From: Mycobacterium sp. 236(2023)
GTDB lineage: Bacteria > Actinomycetota > Actinomycetes > Mycobacteriales > Mycobacteriaceae
Length of the DNA stretch: 64,000 nt
Direction of reading: 5' to 3'
NCBI RefSeq assembly: GCF_029623955.1
Contig: NZ_JARSBP010000003.1
Span: 1-64,000, forward strand
In this document: one piece after another, positions 10,701 through 20,898 of the stretch
How positions within the stretch are numbered: position 1 is the first letter of the stretch
Layout of the letters: each line of letters opens with the position of its first letter
Position numbers and translations under genes: made by a program
Notes under the pieces: model-generated
What the model was told of the DNA's origin: nothing
The model's input: only the letters and a program-made list of their open reading frames with translations
Databases searched by the model: none

Positions 10701-11810
10701 ATGCGCACGCCCGTCGTCGTCATCACCGGCCAGAGCTCCACCGACGATGTCGCCTGCGAACTTCTGGGCGGGCGAACAGCGCTGGTGGAGCACCATTTCG
10801 ACGGTCATGTCGTGCATCGCATGACAACGCTGATGCAGCGGGGCGTCAAAGTGGTCGCCGACGCCGTGCTGGAGCTGACGAACTGCTGCGTGACCTGCAC
10901 TGTGCGCGAAGACCTGTTGCAGCATCTACAGCATCTGCACCGCAGACCCGACGTCGACCGCATCGCGGTGCGGTTGGGGCCGTGGATGGAACCCGAGCCC
11001 GTCTGCTTCGCCATCACCCACTCGACCGCCGCGCGCGACGTGACGATCGCCGCGGTGGTCACGGCTCTCGACACCGCCACATGGCTCGGCGAGGCCCTCG
11101 GGGAGGACGTGCTCGACGACGGGCGCACCGTCGCTCAGGTCGTCGTCGCGCAGGTCGAGTTCGCCGACGTCGTCGTCCTCACCCGACCGCACCCGCAGAC
11201 GCTGGCGGTCACGCGCAGGCTCGCGCCGCGGGCGCGGGTGACCGTCGGGACGGAAAGGCTCGCACTGGCTCTGGCGAATTTGGAGGTCGATGCCCGGCGG
11301 GGACGCAGCGACGACCTGCACGGCTCCCTGCTCGCAGGTCAGCCGCCGCTGGACTCCGCGGGCCCGGTCCGGCTCTTCGAGTTTGCGGCCAGCCGGCCGT
11401 TCCACCCGCGGCGGTTGTACACCGCTGTCGACGCACTGCTCGACGGCGTGATCCGCAGCCGTGGCCGCCTGTGGCTGGCCAACCAGCCCGACCGCGCGAT
11501 GTGGCTGGAATCCGCAGGTGGGGGACTGCGCGTCGCACAGGCGGGAAAGTGGTTGGCCGCCATGTCTTCTCGTGAGGTCGCCTACGTCGGCCCGGAACGG
11601 CGCGCGATGGCCGATTTGATGTGGGAAACCCGCCACGGCGACAGGCACACGTCGATGACGGTGCTCGCCTGCGGGGCCGACCCCGAGGCGGTCACCGAGG
11701 AGTTGCGCAACGCGCTGCTCACCGATGACGAGATGGAGCGTCCCCAGGACTGGCGTCGCTTCGACGACCCCTTCGGTGACTGGCATGCCGACGAGGCCCG
11801 GCTGGCATGA
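10701..11810 (+). CDS. mrf: COG0523/CobW-related protein, Mrf (hibernation factor recruitment) homologue
   Basis: A 369-residue protein of the degenerate COG0523 group found in mycobacteria. The N-terminal ITGQSSTDDVACELL replaces the usual Walker A loop, so GTP hydrolysis is doubtful. The CCVTCTVREDLL segment (about residue 65) corresponds to the metal-binding Cys motif of the family. The C-terminal third matches a CobW C-terminal domain. The start is the ATG at 10701 after GGAGGAG; the frame is open to a TTG at 10686. In M. smegmatis the related Mrf recruits the MPY hibernation factor to Cys-free ribosomes during zinc starvation. The position opposite the zinc-independent ribosomal operon, with its own Zur box, agrees. 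Confidence 0.8.
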   Translation: MRTPVVVITGQSSTDDVACELLGGRTALVEHHFDGHVVHRMTTLMQRGVKVVADAVLELTNCCVTCTVREDLLQHLQHLHRRPDVDRIAVRLGPWMEPEPVCFAITHSTAARDVTIAAVVTALDTATWLGEALGEDVLDDGRTVAQVVVAQVEFADVVVLTRPHPQTLAVTRRLAPRARVTVGTERLALALANLEVDARRGRSDDLHGSLLAGQPPLDSAGPVRLFEFAASRPFHPRRLYTAVDALLDGVIRSRGRLWLANQPDRAMWLESAGGGLRVAQAGKWLAAMSSREVAYVGPERRAMADLMWETRHGDRHTSMTVLACGADPEAVTEELRNALLTDDEMERPQDWRRFDDPFGDWHADEARLA

Positions 11811-11818
11811 TCGGATGA

Positions 11819-12250
11819 ATGAGCATCGAAGTCGTTTACACCGCAGAGTCGACCGCGACCGGAGGTGGTCGCGACGGCCATGTGAAGTCCACTGACGGCA
11901 AGATCGACCTCGACACGCGCCCACCCAAGGAGATGGGTGGCAGCGGTGAGGGAGTCAACCCTGAACTGCTGTTCTCGGCCGGCTACGCCGCCTGCTTCCT
12001 CGGCGCACTCCGGCTCGTGGCGAAGAACGAGAAAATCAGCCTGGACGATGCGAGCGGCATCACGGCCCAGGTCGGTTTCGGAAAAGACTCCGAGGGTGGC
12101 TTCGGACTGACGGCCGAGCTGATCGGCTATCTGCCCGGCCTGGAGCAGGGTGTGGCCGACGACCTGATGGAGAAGGCGCACGGGGTCTGCCCGTACTCGA
12201 AGGCCACCCGCGGCAACATCGAGGTCAAGCTCAGGGCCAAAGTCTTGTGA
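11819..12250 (+). CDS. ohr: Organic hydroperoxide resistance protein, Ohr/OsmC family
   Basis: A 143-residue thiol peroxidase that reduces organic hydroperoxides in the cytoplasm. The catalytic Cys59 (GYAACFLGAL) and resolving Cys124 (HGVCPYSKATRGN) are both present, as is the N-terminal TAESTATGGGRDGH strand that separates Ohr from OsmC. No ohrR-type MarR regulator is adjacent. The stop codon overlaps a GTG of the following gene within a tripled 18-base repeat. Confidence 0.95.
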   Translation: MSIEVVYTAESTATGGGRDGHVKSTDGKIDLDTRPPKEMGGSGEGVNPELLFSAGYAACFLGALRLVAKNEKISLDDASGITAQVGFGKDSEGGFGLTAELIGYLPGLEQGVADDLMEKAHGVCPYSKATRGNIEVKLRAKVL

Positions 12251-12295
12251 GCAGGCCCCGTCTTGTGAGCCGGCACAGTCTTGTGAGCAAGTTTC
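12242..12295 (+). repeat. Three tandem 18-base units, each holding a start codon
   Basis: Units 12242-12259, 12260-12277 and 12278-12295 each begin GTCTTGTGAGC. Because 18 is a multiple of 3, all three GTG codons (12247, 12265, 12283) are in the same frame. The first unit also contains the last codons and stop of ohr, so the stop/start overlap itself was copied. Confidence 0.9.
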
Positions 12296-12924
12296 TCGCC
12301 CTCGGCATGGCCGTCGGCGCGGCACTCGCACTGGCGGCTCCGGTTGCCGCGCGCCCGTCGGATCCCGGCGTCGTCAACTACGCCGTCCTCAACAAGGGGT
12401 CCGTCGGCAACATCGTGGGCGCCCGGTTGGGATTCGAGTCGGCGTTCAGCGCGCCGTTCCAGGCGTTCCGGGTCGACAACCCGGCGTGCAACAACTGGGC
12501 AGACATCGGCCTGCCCGACGTCTACAACGACCCCGACCTCGCGTCGTTCAGCGGTGCTGTGGCGCAGGAGTCGCCGAGCGACATGACGCATTTCGTGAAG
12601 CAGACGGTCGGGGTGTTCGCCACCACCGACGCCGCCAACCGCGCGTTCTACCGGCTCGTCGACCGCACCGTCGGGTGCAACGGCCAGACCACGGCCATGC
12701 ATCTGGACAACTTCATCACGCAGGTGTGGACGTTCACCGGCGGGCCGACGTCGGCAACCGACGCGAACTGGGTCAAGCAGGAAGCCGGCACCGACCGGCG
12801 CTGCTTCGTCACGACGCGCCTGCGGGAAAACGTTCTGCTGCAGGCGAAAGTGTGTCAGTCCGGCAACGGCGGCCCCGCCGTAAACGTGCTCGCCGGTGCG
12901 ATGCAGAACACGTTGGGGCAATGA
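12283..12924 (+). CDS. Secreted PknH-type sensor-domain protein
   Basis: A 213-residue exported protein when started at the third GTG (12283), which gives a compact signal peptide (MSKFLALGMAVGAALALAAP, cleaved near ARPSD). Upstream GTGs at 12265 and 12247 would add 6 or 12 residues. The mature part resembles the extracellular sensor domain of PknH and related lipoproteins, with paired cysteines (NPACNNW, TVGCNGQT, DRRCFVTT, AKVCQSG) suggesting disulfides. No kinase domain and no lipobox are seen. The position before egtA matches the Rv3705c neighbourhood of M. tuberculosis (from memory). Its role is unknown; ligand sensing or sequestering in the cell envelope is a guess. Confidence 0.75.
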   Translation: MSKFLALGMAVGAALALAAPVAARPSDPGVVNYAVLNKGSVGNIVGARLGFESAFSAPFQAFRVDNPACNNWADIGLPDVYNDPDLASFSGAVAQESPSDMTHFVKQTVGVFATTDAANRAFYRLVDRTVGCNGQTTAMHLDNFITQVWTFTGGPTSATDANWVKQEAGTDRRCFVTTRLRENVLLQAKVCQSGNGGPAVNVLAGAMQNTLGQ

Positions 12925-13035
12925 CGGGGATCCAACGTCACAGGGATGTCCCTGACTAAAACGGGGGACTTTGTCGGTCGGCTCTGCAAGATGGGTACAG
13001 ACGAGAGCGTTCGGTCCACACCCGAGGGGGCGGCG

Positions 13036-14310
13036 ATGGCGCACACCATGGCATCCGATGGTGCCGTTGAACACTGTCGCGCGCCGCTGAGCAGCGCAGA
13101 AGCCGCCGCGCAACACATTGCCGACGCATGTCTGAAGGACGGTCCCGTCGGACCGGTGGGGCTGGAGATCGAGGCCCACTGCTACGACATGAGTGATCCG
13201 TCCCGGCGGCCGGGCTGGACCGAGCTCACCGAGACAATCGCCGGCCTGCCGGCGCTGCCCGGCGGCAGCCTCGTCACGGTGGAGCCGGGCGGCGCGGTCG
13301 AGCTGTCTGGCCCGCCGATGGCCGACACGGTCAGCGCGATTTCGGCGATGGCGTCGGACCGCGCGCTGTTGCGGGGGGCGTTCGCCCAGGCCGGCCTCGG
13401 TTTGGTCCTTCTCGGTGCCGATCCGTTGCGGCCGGCGGAGCGGGTCAACCCGGGCGCGCGGTACGCGGCGATGGAACGGTTCTTCCGGGACAGCGGCACC
13501 GGTGAGGCCGGCGGGGCGATGATGACGTCGACGGCGTCGGTTCAGGTCAATCTCGAAGCCGGTCCGCAGTCGGCGTGGGCGGAGCGGGTGCGGCTCGCGC
13601 ACGCGCTGGGCCCCACGATGATCGCGATCACCGCGAACTCTCCCGTCCTCGGTGGCCGCTTCACCGGATGGCGGTCCACCCGCCAGCTGGTGTGGAGTCA
13701 GTTGGACTCGGCGCGCTCCGGCCCGATTCTCGGCGACACCGCCGACGACCCGGCCAGTGACTGGGCCCGGTACGCGCTGCGGGCACCCGTGATGCTCGTC
13801 CACAACCCCGACGCGACGGCGGTGACGGAGTGGGTGCCGTTCGCGGACTGGGCCGACGGGCGGGTGCTGCTGGGCGACCGCCGACCGACCATCGCCGACC
13901 TCGAATATCACCTGACGACGCTGTTTCCGCCCGTGCGGCCACGCGGCTTCCTCGAAATCCGCTATCTCGACAGCGTGCCCGATTCCCTCTGGCCCGCGGT
14001 CGTCTTCACGCTCGCCGCGCTGCTGGACGACCCGGCCGCGGCCGACATCGCCGCGGAGGCCACCGAATCAGTGGCGACGGCGTGGGATCGGGCAGCCCAG
14101 CTCGGACTCGAGGATCGCAGGCTGCACGAGGCCGCCACGCGGTGTGTGCAGGCCGCCGCCGAGCGCGTCCCGGCCGGCATCGAGGAATCGATGTCGCTGC
14201 TGATGCGTTCGGTCGAGCAGGGGCGTAGTCCAGCCGACGACTTCGCCGACCGGGTGGTGACCTACGGAATCGAGCATGCGGTCACCCAATTGGCACGAGG
14301 AGAGCTGTGA
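13036..14310 (+). CDS. egtA: Glutamate-cysteine ligase EgtA
   Basis: An ATP-dependent ligase of 424 residues that makes gamma-glutamylcysteine, the sulfur donor for ergothioneine. The GLEIEAHC segment near residue 50 is the metal/substrate-binding start of the GCS2 fold, and [11 protein letters not shown] lies near the C-terminal third. The frame is open to 12946. The ATG at 13036 is preferred because it follows GAGGGGG and fits the family N-terminus; an ATG at 13048 is an alternative. The stop overlaps the egtB GTG (GTGA). It is the first gene of a complete egtABCDE operon. Confidence 0.93.
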   Translation: MAHTMASDGAVEHCRAPLSSAEAAAQHIADACLKDGPVGPVGLEIEAHCYDMSDPSRRPGWTELTETIAGLPALPGGSLVTVEPGGAVELSGPPMADTVSAISAMASDRALLRGAFAQAGLGLVLLGADPLRPAERVNPGARYAAMERFFRDSGTGEAGGAMMTSTASVQVNLEAGPQSAWAERVRLAHALGPTMIAITANSPVLGGRFTGWRSTRQLVWSQLDSARSGPILGDTADDPASDWARYALRAPVMLVHNPDATAVTEWVPFADWADGRVLLGDRRPTIADLEYHLTTLFPPVRPRGFLEIRYLDSVPDSLWPAVVFTLAALLDDPAAADIAAEATESVATAWDRAAQLGLEDRRLHEAATRCVQAAAERVPAGIEESMSLLMRSVEQGRSPADDFADRVVTYGIEHAVTQLARGEL

Positions 14311-15596
14311 CGACGCGCGAGACGCTCGCCGGTGAACTGACCAAAGCCAGGGACCGCACGCTGCGGCTCGTCGACTTCGACGATGCCGAGCTGCGACGCC
14401 AGTACGACCCGTTGATGAGCCCGCTGGTCTGGGATCTCGCGCACATCGGCCAACAGGAGGAGCTCTGGCTGCTGCGCGGCGGCGATCCAGACCGGCCCGG
14501 GCTCCTGACGCGCCAGGTCGACCAGCTCTACGACGCCTTCGTCCACTCGCGTGCCGCCCGGGTCGACCTGCCGCTGCTGCCGCCCACCGACGCCCGCAAC
14601 TACTGCGCAACCGTGCGGGGCCGGGCACTCGACACCTTGGAAGCGCTACCCGACGGCCACCCCGACGCCTTCACGTATGGACTGGTGATCAGCCACGAAA
14701 ACCAGCACGACGAGACGATGCTGCAGGCGCTGAGCTTGCGTACCGGTGCGCCGCTGCTCGACCGTGGCTCCGAGCTCCCGCGGGGCCGCCCCGGCTTGGC
14801 GGGCACGTCGGTGCTGGTTCCGGCCGGCGAGTTCACGCTCGGTGTCGACGCGGCGACAGAGCCGTTCTCGCTCGACAACGAGCGCCCTGCCCACACGGTT
14901 CACGTACCGGAATTCAGGATCGGGCAAGTGCCGGTCACGAACGCCGAGTGGCGACAGTTCATCGCCCACGGAGGTTACGAGCAGCCGCGCTGGTGGTCGG
15001 CCGCCGGCTGGTCTCATCGACAGAAGGCCCGCCTGACAGGGCCGCTGTTCTGGAATGGCGACGGCACACGCACCCGGTTCGGGCACGTCGAGGACATTCC
15101 GGGTGACGAACCCGTCCAGCACGTCACCTATTACGAGGCCGAGGCGTACGCGGCGTGGACGGGAGCACGGTTGCCCACCGAGGTCGAGTGGGAGAAGGCG
15201 TGCGCCTGGGATCCGGCGACGGGCAGCCGTCGCCGATACCCTTGGGGTGCAAGCGAACCTAACGCATCGGTGGCGAACTTGGGCGGCGAAGGTCTGCGGC
15301 CTGCACCCGTCGGCGCCTACCCGTCGGGCGCGTCGGCCTATGGGGTGGAGCAGATGCTCGGCGACGTATGGGAATGGACGACGTCGCCGCTGCGTCCCTG
15401 GCCCGGCTTCAGCCCGATGGTCTACAAACAGTATTCGGAGCCGTTCTTCGAAGGCACCGCATCGGGGGAGTACCGCGTGCTGCGAGGTGGTTCGTGGGCG
15501 GTGGCGTCGAGCATTCTGCGGCCCAGCTTCCGCAACTGGGACCATCCGATTCGCCGGCAGATCTTCTCCGGCGTCCGGCTGGCCTGGGACGCGTAG
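14307..15596 (+). CDS. egtB: Hercynylcysteine sulfoxide synthase EgtB
   Basis: A 429-residue non-heme iron enzyme that joins gamma-glutamylcysteine to hercynine using oxygen. An N-terminal DinB-like domain supplies the three-His iron site: His46 (WDLAHIGQ), His130 and His134 (ISHENQHDE). The C-terminal formylglycine-generating-enzyme-like domain spans about 165-425 and ends [21 protein letters not shown], with W-D-H. The GTG start overlaps egtA. The egtC ATG follows two bases after the stop. Confidence 0.96.
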   Translation: MTTRETLAGELTKARDRTLRLVDFDDAELRRQYDPLMSPLVWDLAHIGQQEELWLLRGGDPDRPGLLTRQVDQLYDAFVHSRAARVDLPLLPPTDARNYCATVRGRALDTLEALPDGHPDAFTYGLVISHENQHDETMLQALSLRTGAPLLDRGSELPRGRPGLAGTSVLVPAGEFTLGVDAATEPFSLDNERPAHTVHVPEFRIGQVPVTNAEWRQFIAHGGYEQPRWWSAAGWSHRQKARLTGPLFWNGDGTRTRFGHVEDIPGDEPVQHVTYYEAEAYAAWTGARLPTEVEWEKACAWDPATGSRRRYPWGASEPNASVANLGGEGLRPAPVGAYPSGASAYGVEQMLGDVWEWTTSPLRPWPGFSPMVYKQYSEPFFEGTASGEYRVLRGGSWAVASSILRPSFRNWDHPIRRQIFSGVRLAWDA

Positions 15597-15598
15597 GC

Positions 15599-16288
15599 AT
15601 GTGTAGGCATCTGGCGTGGCTCGGCGCCCCTGTGTCGGTGGCATCGCTGGTGCTCGATCCCCCATCGGGCCTGCTGGTGCAGTCGTATTCGCCGCGGCGG
15701 CAGAAGCATGGGCTGATGAACGCCGACGGTTGGGGCGTCGGGTTTTTCGACGACGGAGTGGCGCGGCGATGGCGCAGTGCCGCACCTCTGTGGGGTGACG
15801 CGTCGTTCGCCTCCGTCGCGCCGGCGCTGACCAGTGGGTGCGTGGTCGCCGCGGTGCGCTCGGCGACGGTCGGCATGCCGATCGAACCGTCGGCGTCCGC
15901 GCCGTTCAGCGACGGGACGTGGCTGCTGTCGCACAACGGCGTCGTCGACCGGTCTGTGCTGCCCACCTCACGCAACGCCGAATCGACCAACGACAGCGCG
16001 CTGCTGGCGGCGCTGATCTTCGACCGCGGACTCGACACTCTCGGCGAGACGATCGTCGAAGTGGCCGAGGGCGACCCGAGTGCTCGGCTGAACATCGTGG
16101 CCGCCAACGGTTCCCGGCTGCTTGCCACCACCTGGGGCGACACCTTGTCGGTGCTCAGGCGTGACGACGGCACCGTGGTGGCGAGCGAACCCTATGACGA
16201 CGATCCCGCCTGGCAGGAGGTGCCCGACCGGCACCTCGTCGAGGTCGTGGACACCCGAGTGCACCTGACACCGCTGAAAGGATCGTGA
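15599..16288 (+). CDS. egtC: Gamma-glutamyl-hercynylcysteine sulfoxide hydrolase EgtC
   Basis: A 229-residue class II glutamine-amidotransferase-like hydrolase that removes glutamate from the EgtB product. The ATG at 15599 puts Cys at position 2 (MCRHLAWLG), which becomes the N-terminal nucleophile. [10 protein letters not shown] and LLSHNGVVD are the conserved substrate-binding elements. The frame is open far upstream inside egtB, but only this start gives the catalytic Cys2. The stop overlaps the egtD GTG. Confidence 0.96.
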   Translation: MCRHLAWLGAPVSVASLVLDPPSGLLVQSYSPRRQKHGLMNADGWGVGFFDDGVARRWRSAAPLWGDASFASVAPALTSGCVVAAVRSATVGMPIEPSASAPFSDGTWLLSHNGVVDRSVLPTSRNAESTNDSALLAALIFDRGLDTLGETIVEVAEGDPSARLNIVAANGSRLLATTWGDTLSVLRRDDGTVVASEPYDDDPAWQEVPDRHLVEVVDTRVHLTPLKGS

Positions 16289-17253
16289 CGATGTTCTCGC
16301 TGGAGAACTACCTGGCCGATGACGCCGCCGACGAGGCGCTACGGCGCGACGTTCGGGATGGGCTCATGCAGAGCCCGAAAACGCTTCCCCCGAAATGGTT
16401 CTACGACTCCGTGGGCAGTGACCTGTTCGATCAGATCACCCGGCTGCCCGAGTACTACCCGACGCGTGCGGAGGCGCAGATCCTCAAGGCGCGAGCAGCC
16501 GAGATCGCCGCGGCCTCCAACGCCGACACCCTCGTCGAGCTCGGCAGCGGAACCTCCGAGAAGACTCGGATGCTGCTCGACGCGCTCCGAGACAGCGGCT
16601 CCCTTCGCCGGTTCATCCCGTTCGACGTCGACCCCACCGTGCTGCGCGCGGCAGGCGCCGCGATCCAGACCGAGTACCCCGCCGTGGAAGTGAACGCTGT
16701 CTGTGGCGATTTCGAAGAACACCTCGGGAAGATCCCCCAGGTCGGACGCCGGATGGTGGCCTTCCTGGGCTCGACGATCGGGAACCTGACGCCGGGTCCG
16801 CGCGCGCAGTTTCTGGCCTCGGTGTCGGACATGATGGCGCCCGGCGACACGCTGTTGCTCGGCACAGACCTCGTCAAGGACGTCGACCGACTGGTGCGCG
16901 CCTACGACGACAGCGCGGGCGTCACGGCGGCGTTCAACCGCAACGTGCTCGCGGTCGTCAACCGGGAACTCGACGCCGATTTCGACATCGAGAGTTTCGA
17001 GCATGTCGCTATCTGGAACGACGTCGAGCAACGCATCGAGATGTGGTTGAAATCGGTTCGGGCGCAGCGGGTTCACATCGCTGCGCTGGAACTCGACGTC
17101 GACTTCGCTGAGGGTGAGCAGATGCTGACCGAGGTGTCCTGCAAGTTCACGTCGGACAGGGTGGAGGCCGAGTTGTCTGCCGCCGGCTTACGCCGAACCC
17201 ATTGGTGGACAGACGACGCCGGTGACTTCGGCTTGTCGCTGGCGATCAAATGA
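16285..17253 (+). CDS. egtD: Histidine N-alpha-methyltransferase EgtD
   Basis: A 322-residue SAM-dependent enzyme that trimethylates histidine to hercynine, the committed step of ergothioneine synthesis. [13 protein letters not shown] (about residues 83-95) is the SAM site; [10 protein letters not shown] and the C-terminal substrate-domain residues are typical. The GTG start overlaps the egtC stop; an ATG two codons later (16291) is an alternative. The stop overlaps the egtE ATG. Confidence 0.97.
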   Translation: MTMFSLENYLADDAADEALRRDVRDGLMQSPKTLPPKWFYDSVGSDLFDQITRLPEYYPTRAEAQILKARAAEIAAASNADTLVELGSGTSEKTRMLLDALRDSGSLRRFIPFDVDPTVLRAAGAAIQTEYPAVEVNAVCGDFEEHLGKIPQVGRRMVAFLGSTIGNLTPGPRAQFLASVSDMMAPGDTLLLGTDLVKDVDRLVRAYDDSAGVTAAFNRNVLAVVNRELDADFDIESFEHVAIWNDVEQRIEMWLKSVRAQRVHIAALELDVDFAEGEQMLTEVSCKFTSDRVEAELSAAGLRRTHWWTDDAGDFGLSLAIK

Positions 17254-18329
17254 GTCTCGCGGAGGCCTGGCGTGTGGCGCGGCCGCCTGCCGCCGGGGTC
17301 CACGTCGACAGCGCGGCCTGCTCGCGGCAGAGCTTCGCGGTGATCGAAGCGTCTGCCCAGCATGCCCGGCACGAAGCGGAGGTCGGTGGCTACATCGCCG
17401 CCGAGGCTGCGGCGCCCGTGCTCGAGGCGGGCCGTGCCGCCGTGCGGGCCTTGACCGGAATGCCCGATGCCGGTGTGTCTTTCACGACCGGATCGAACCA
17501 TTCGCTGGACATCTTGCTCAGCGACTGGAAGGGCGACAGAACGATCGCGTGCCTCCCCGGGGAATTCGGACCGAACCTCGCGATCATGGCCCGCCACGGT
17601 TTCGATATCCGGATGCTTCCCGTGGACGAGTTCGGCAGGCTCGATGTCAACGCTCTGGGCGCCGCACTCGGACATCACCCGCCCGCACTCGTACATTTCA
17701 CGGTTCTGGGCAGCCACAGCGGCATCGTCCAGCCGGTCCACGACATGGCCAGCGCCTGTCACGGTCACGGGATTCCGCTGATCGTCGACGCCGCACAGGG
17801 TTTCGCGCATCTCGATGTGCAGGGGATCGGCGCCGACGCCGTGTACTCGTCATCGCGAAAGTGGAGCGCGGGTCCGCGCGGTGTAGGGGTGCTGGCGACG
17901 CGGCCGGGTGTGCTGTCTGATTCTCTGCGTGAACGTCTTGGTCACGCGGAGACGAATGTCGGCCTCCACGTGGCGTTCTCGGTCGCACTCGGGGAGCACG
18001 TCGCCGCGGGACCGGACGCGGTGCAGGCGCGGTTGCGAGACGTGGGTGTGGCCACGCGCACGGCTCTTGCAGAGGTGCCCGGCTGGCGGGTACTCGAACA
18101 TGTCCACGAGCCCAGCGCCATCACGACGGTGCGGCCGCCCGGCGGCATCGACGCTGCCGAGGTGCGGGCCCGCCTGATCGCGGAGTTCGGCATCGTCACG
18201 ACCTATCTCGGTATCGAACGCGCGCCGCGCCATATGGCGCACCCGGCACTGCGCATCTCCCCGCACGTCGACGTCACCGACGACGATCTGGCGACCGTCG
18301 CCAAAGCGCTGGCCGCAGTTACACGCTGA
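17250..18329 (+). CDS. egtE: Ergothioneine C-S lyase EgtE
   Basis: A 359-residue class V aminotransferase-fold, PLP-dependent lyase that cleaves hercynylcysteine sulfoxide to ergothioneine. The Schiff-base Lys204 is in [12 protein letters not shown], the PLP-ring Asp180 in [11 protein letters not shown], and TTGSNHSLD near residue 80 binds the phosphate. It ends the egt operon. Its last 11 bases overlap the convergent EAL-DICT gene. Confidence 0.93.
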   Translation: MSLAEAWRVARPPAAGVHVDSAACSRQSFAVIEASAQHARHEAEVGGYIAAEAAAPVLEAGRAAVRALTGMPDAGVSFTTGSNHSLDILLSDWKGDRTIACLPGEFGPNLAIMARHGFDIRMLPVDEFGRLDVNALGAALGHHPPALVHFTVLGSHSGIVQPVHDMASACHGHGIPLIVDAAQGFAHLDVQGIGADAVYSSSRKWSAGPRGVGVLATRPGVLSDSLRERLGHAETNVGLHVAFSVALGEHVAAGPDAVQARLRDVGVATRTALAEVPGWRVLEHVHEPSAITTVRPPGGIDAAEVRARLIAEFGIVTTYLGIERAPRHMAHPALRISPHVDVTDDDLATVAKALAAVTR

Positions 18330-19653
18330 CCGCGTCGCCGCCTCGCGGGTAGGTCGGGCAGCGGTAGAGAAGGCTTCGGGCCGCTTCGGCCACTCGCGAG
18401 CGGTCGAAGGTGATCACTGCCTCGAAGCGGCGATCGTGTTCGGCGGTGGCGGTGCCGGGCGGCTCGAGCTCACGGGCGATCAGCGCCGCAGCGGTATCGG
18501 GGCCGATCGCCACGACGGTCCACTCCAGTGCCAGCCGATCGCTGGAGTCGACGTCGACCCAACTGAAAAGCGGCTCAGGAACTTCAGGCACGCCGACCGC
18601 GAAGGCCACGACGAGGGGGGAGCTCTCGGCCAGCGAGATGTAGTTCTGCCGGGTGGCGCCCCGGAAATTGTCATGACTCTGCAGGGTGAACAGCACGATC
18701 GGAGGGCTCTCGGCAGCTGCCGCCAACCGCTCGATGTGGCGAGACAGTTCGATCAGGGTCTTCTTGCGCACCGTTCGGGGTGCGGTGTCGGCGCTGGCCA
18801 ATTCGAACGGTGTGTGAGCAGCCGCCCGCTCGTTCGCCGGACTTGCACGCACGGGGAGGGCCGGGCCTTGCGGCGCGGTGTGGAGACTGCCGGGGTACCC
18901 GAACAGGTAGCCCTGTCCGAGGGTGGCACCGTAGGCCAGCGCCTGCTCCAGATGTTCCTCGGTCTCGATCCCCTCGGCCAGAATTGTCGCCCCGGTGCGC
19001 TCGTGATGGGCGATGACCGCCGCGATGGTGCGCGCCTGGAGTTGATCGGGTTGTCGCTGAACCAGTCTGAGGTCGATCTTCATCACGTCGGGCGCGATGA
19101 TGTCCAGCAGCGCAAGAGAATCGCGATGAGCCCCGATGTCGTCCAGCGCGATCAGTACGCCCAGCGCTCGAAGCGCCGCCACTTTCCGCAGAAGCGCCGG
19201 TGGATCCCGTAGCAGTCCCCGCTCCGTCAGTTCGAAGGTCAGGTTGAAGGTGCTGGCCGCTTCCGACAGCGCAGTGCCCGCCGGCATGTGGATGTTCCCA
19301 GTGGTGGGCTCACAGTTGACCAGGAGCAGCATGCCCTTCGTCGAAGGTCCATCGAGCGCTGCACGGGCCGCTGAGTGGATGCACGCGTGGTCGAGTTGAT
19401 CCATTCTGTCGGTCGCCGCGGCGTGTGCGAACACGGCTGCCGGTGAGGGATGGTCCAGGGACGGCCAGCGTGCGAGTGCCTCGAAGCCGACGACGGTCTC
19501 GTCCGGCAGCGACACGACGGGTTGAAACGCCGGCGCCAAGCCGTCACCCAACGCAGCGGCATCGAGCGTTGCTGCCGAATGTTTGCTGGTGGGCTGGATG
19601 GCGTTCTCGTCTCGTCGCGGTGGGTTTGCTTGTACATCATTGTGTACCCTCAC
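18319..19653 (-). CDS. EAL domain protein with C-terminal DICT sensory domain
   Basis: A 444-residue cytoplasmic protein. The EAL domain spans about 35-260. It keeps the metal/substrate motifs FEALAR (58-62), ELTER (near 140), DDIG (near 170), KID (near 190) and EGIET, but VNCEP replaces the usual VNxS/P pattern, so activity against cyclic di-GMP is plausible but not certain. The C-terminal 160 residues look like a DICT domain, a module often paired with light or redox sensing. No GGDEF domain is present. The start is a GTG at 19653 with a weak ribosome-binding site. It is convergent with egtE and downstream of the P450 gene in the same direction. Confidence 0.82.
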   Translation of the reverse strand: MRVHNDVQANPPRRDENAIQPTSKHSAATLDAAALGDGLAPAFQPVVSLPDETVVGFEALARWPSLDHPSPAAVFAHAAATDRMDQLDHACIHSAARAALDGPSTKGMLLLVNCEPTTGNIHMPAGTALSEAASTFNLTFELTERGLLRDPPALLRKVAALRALGVLIALDDIGAHRDSLALLDIIAPDVMKIDLRLVQRQPDQLQARTIAAVIAHHERTGATILAEGIETEEHLEQALAYGATLGQGYLFGYPGSLHTAPQGPALPVRASPANERAAAHTPFELASADTAPRTVRKKTLIELSRHIERLAAAAESPPIVLFTLQSHDNFRGATRQNYISLAESSPLVVAFAVGVPEVPEPLFSWVDVDSSDRLALEWTVVAIGPDTAAALIARELEPPGTATAEHDRRFEAVITFDRSRVAEAARSLLYRCPTYPRGGDAVSV

Positions 19654-19691
19654 CGCCGAGCGCCATTCAGGGCGGGCCAGACGTATCGGCT

Positions 19692-20885
19692 CTACGCGGT
19701 GACCCTGGCAGGAATGAGCTTCACCGGCATCTGCCGCACGCCGGGTACCATCGTCGCCTGCATGCGCAGGACGTCGCCGTCGAGCTCGATGTGGTCGAAG
19801 CGCGCCAGTAGTTCCTCGAACAAGACGCAGGCCTCCAGCCGCGCCAACTGGGCCCCCAGGCAGGAGTGCTCACCGCACCCGAAAGCCAAGTGCGGGTTGG
19901 GGTTCCGGGTGATGTCGAGGTGTTCTGACCTGGGCCCGAACACGTCCTCGTCGCGGTTGGCCGAGCCGTACATCATCGTGACGTACTGGCCCTCCCGGAT
20001 CAGCCGGCCGCGAATCTCCACATCCTGTGTTGCACAGCGCGACATGTTGGCGACCGGTGAGGTGAACCGCAGCAATTCCTCGACCGCCATCGGTATCAGG
20101 TCCCGACGCCTCTGGAGCAACTGCAGTTGGTCGGGGTTCTCGATGAGCGCGAGAGTGCCCAGCGCGATGAGGTTTCGGGTGGTCTCGTTCCCGGCGACCA
20201 GGAGCAGCAGACAGAACTGCAGCAGGTCCTGGTCACTGAGCCGCACTCCGTCGACCTCGGCAGCGACCAGGATCGACAGCAGGTCATCGGAGTCACGCAG
20301 TGCGCCGGTGCGGCGCAGCGACACCAGGTGCTCGAAGTACTGGTAGAGCTCGCCCATCGCCGCGAAGGTGTCCAATTCGACGTCCGGGTCGTCCATGCCC
20401 ACCGCCGCGTCGGACCATCGGCGGAACTGTTCCCAGTCTTCGTCGGGGGCGCCCAGAATTTCGGCGATCATGCGGGTCGGCAGCGGTGCGGCGATCTGCT
20501 CGGCGAACTCGGTGCCCCCTTTCGAGTCGATGGCATCAAGTGCCGTCCTCGCGAACGCACGCAGCTTCGGTTCCAGGATGGCGACCTGGCGACGGGTGAA
20601 GCCGGAGTTGATCAGCTTGCGGAGCTGCCGATGCCGAGGCGGATCGGTGAAGATCAGGCTGCCGTCCAGCACGGGGTTCTCGATCGCCGGGTCCGGAACG
20701 GTGATGCCCCGTGTCGAGGTGAACAGCGCCGGATTGGTCGAGACGTACCGGACGTCCTCGTACTTGAGCAGCGCCCAGAACCCGTGCTCGTCGTTCCAGC
20801 TCACCGGGTCCGTGGCCCGTAGCTCGCGATAGGTCGGGTACGGATCGCCCGCATAGAAGGCCGGGGAATGCAGCGGATTGGGCAT
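19692..20885 (-). CDS. Cytochrome P450
   Basis: A 397-residue soluble bacterial P450. Visible elements are the I-helix AGNETTRN (oxygen activation), the K-helix EELLRF, and the heme loop FGCGEHSCLGAQLAR with the Cys thiolate ligand near residue 340. The substrate cannot be deduced. It lies 13 bases downstream of a TetR-family regulator gene on the same strand and is preceded by AGGAG, so the two are probably co-transcribed and TetR-controlled. No ferredoxin gene is adjacent. Confidence 0.93.
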   Translation of the reverse strand: MPNPLHSPAFYAGDPYPTYRELRATDPVSWNDEHGFWALLKYEDVRYVSTNPALFTSTRGITVPDPAIENPVLDGSLIFTDPPRHRQLRKLINSGFTRRQVAILEPKLRAFARTALDAIDSKGGTEFAEQIAAPLPTRMIAEILGAPDEDWEQFRRWSDAAVGMDDPDVELDTFAAMGELYQYFEHLVSLRRTGALRDSDDLLSILVAAEVDGVRLSDQDLLQFCLLLLVAGNETTRNLIALGTLALIENPDQLQLLQRRRDLIPMAVEELLRFTSPVANMSRCATQDVEIRGRLIREGQYVTMMYGSANRDEDVFGPRSEHLDITRNPNPHLAFGCGEHSCLGAQLARLEACVLFEELLARFDHIELDGDVLRMQATMVPGVRQMPVKLIPARVTA

Positions 20886-20898
20886 GGCGGTCTCCTTC

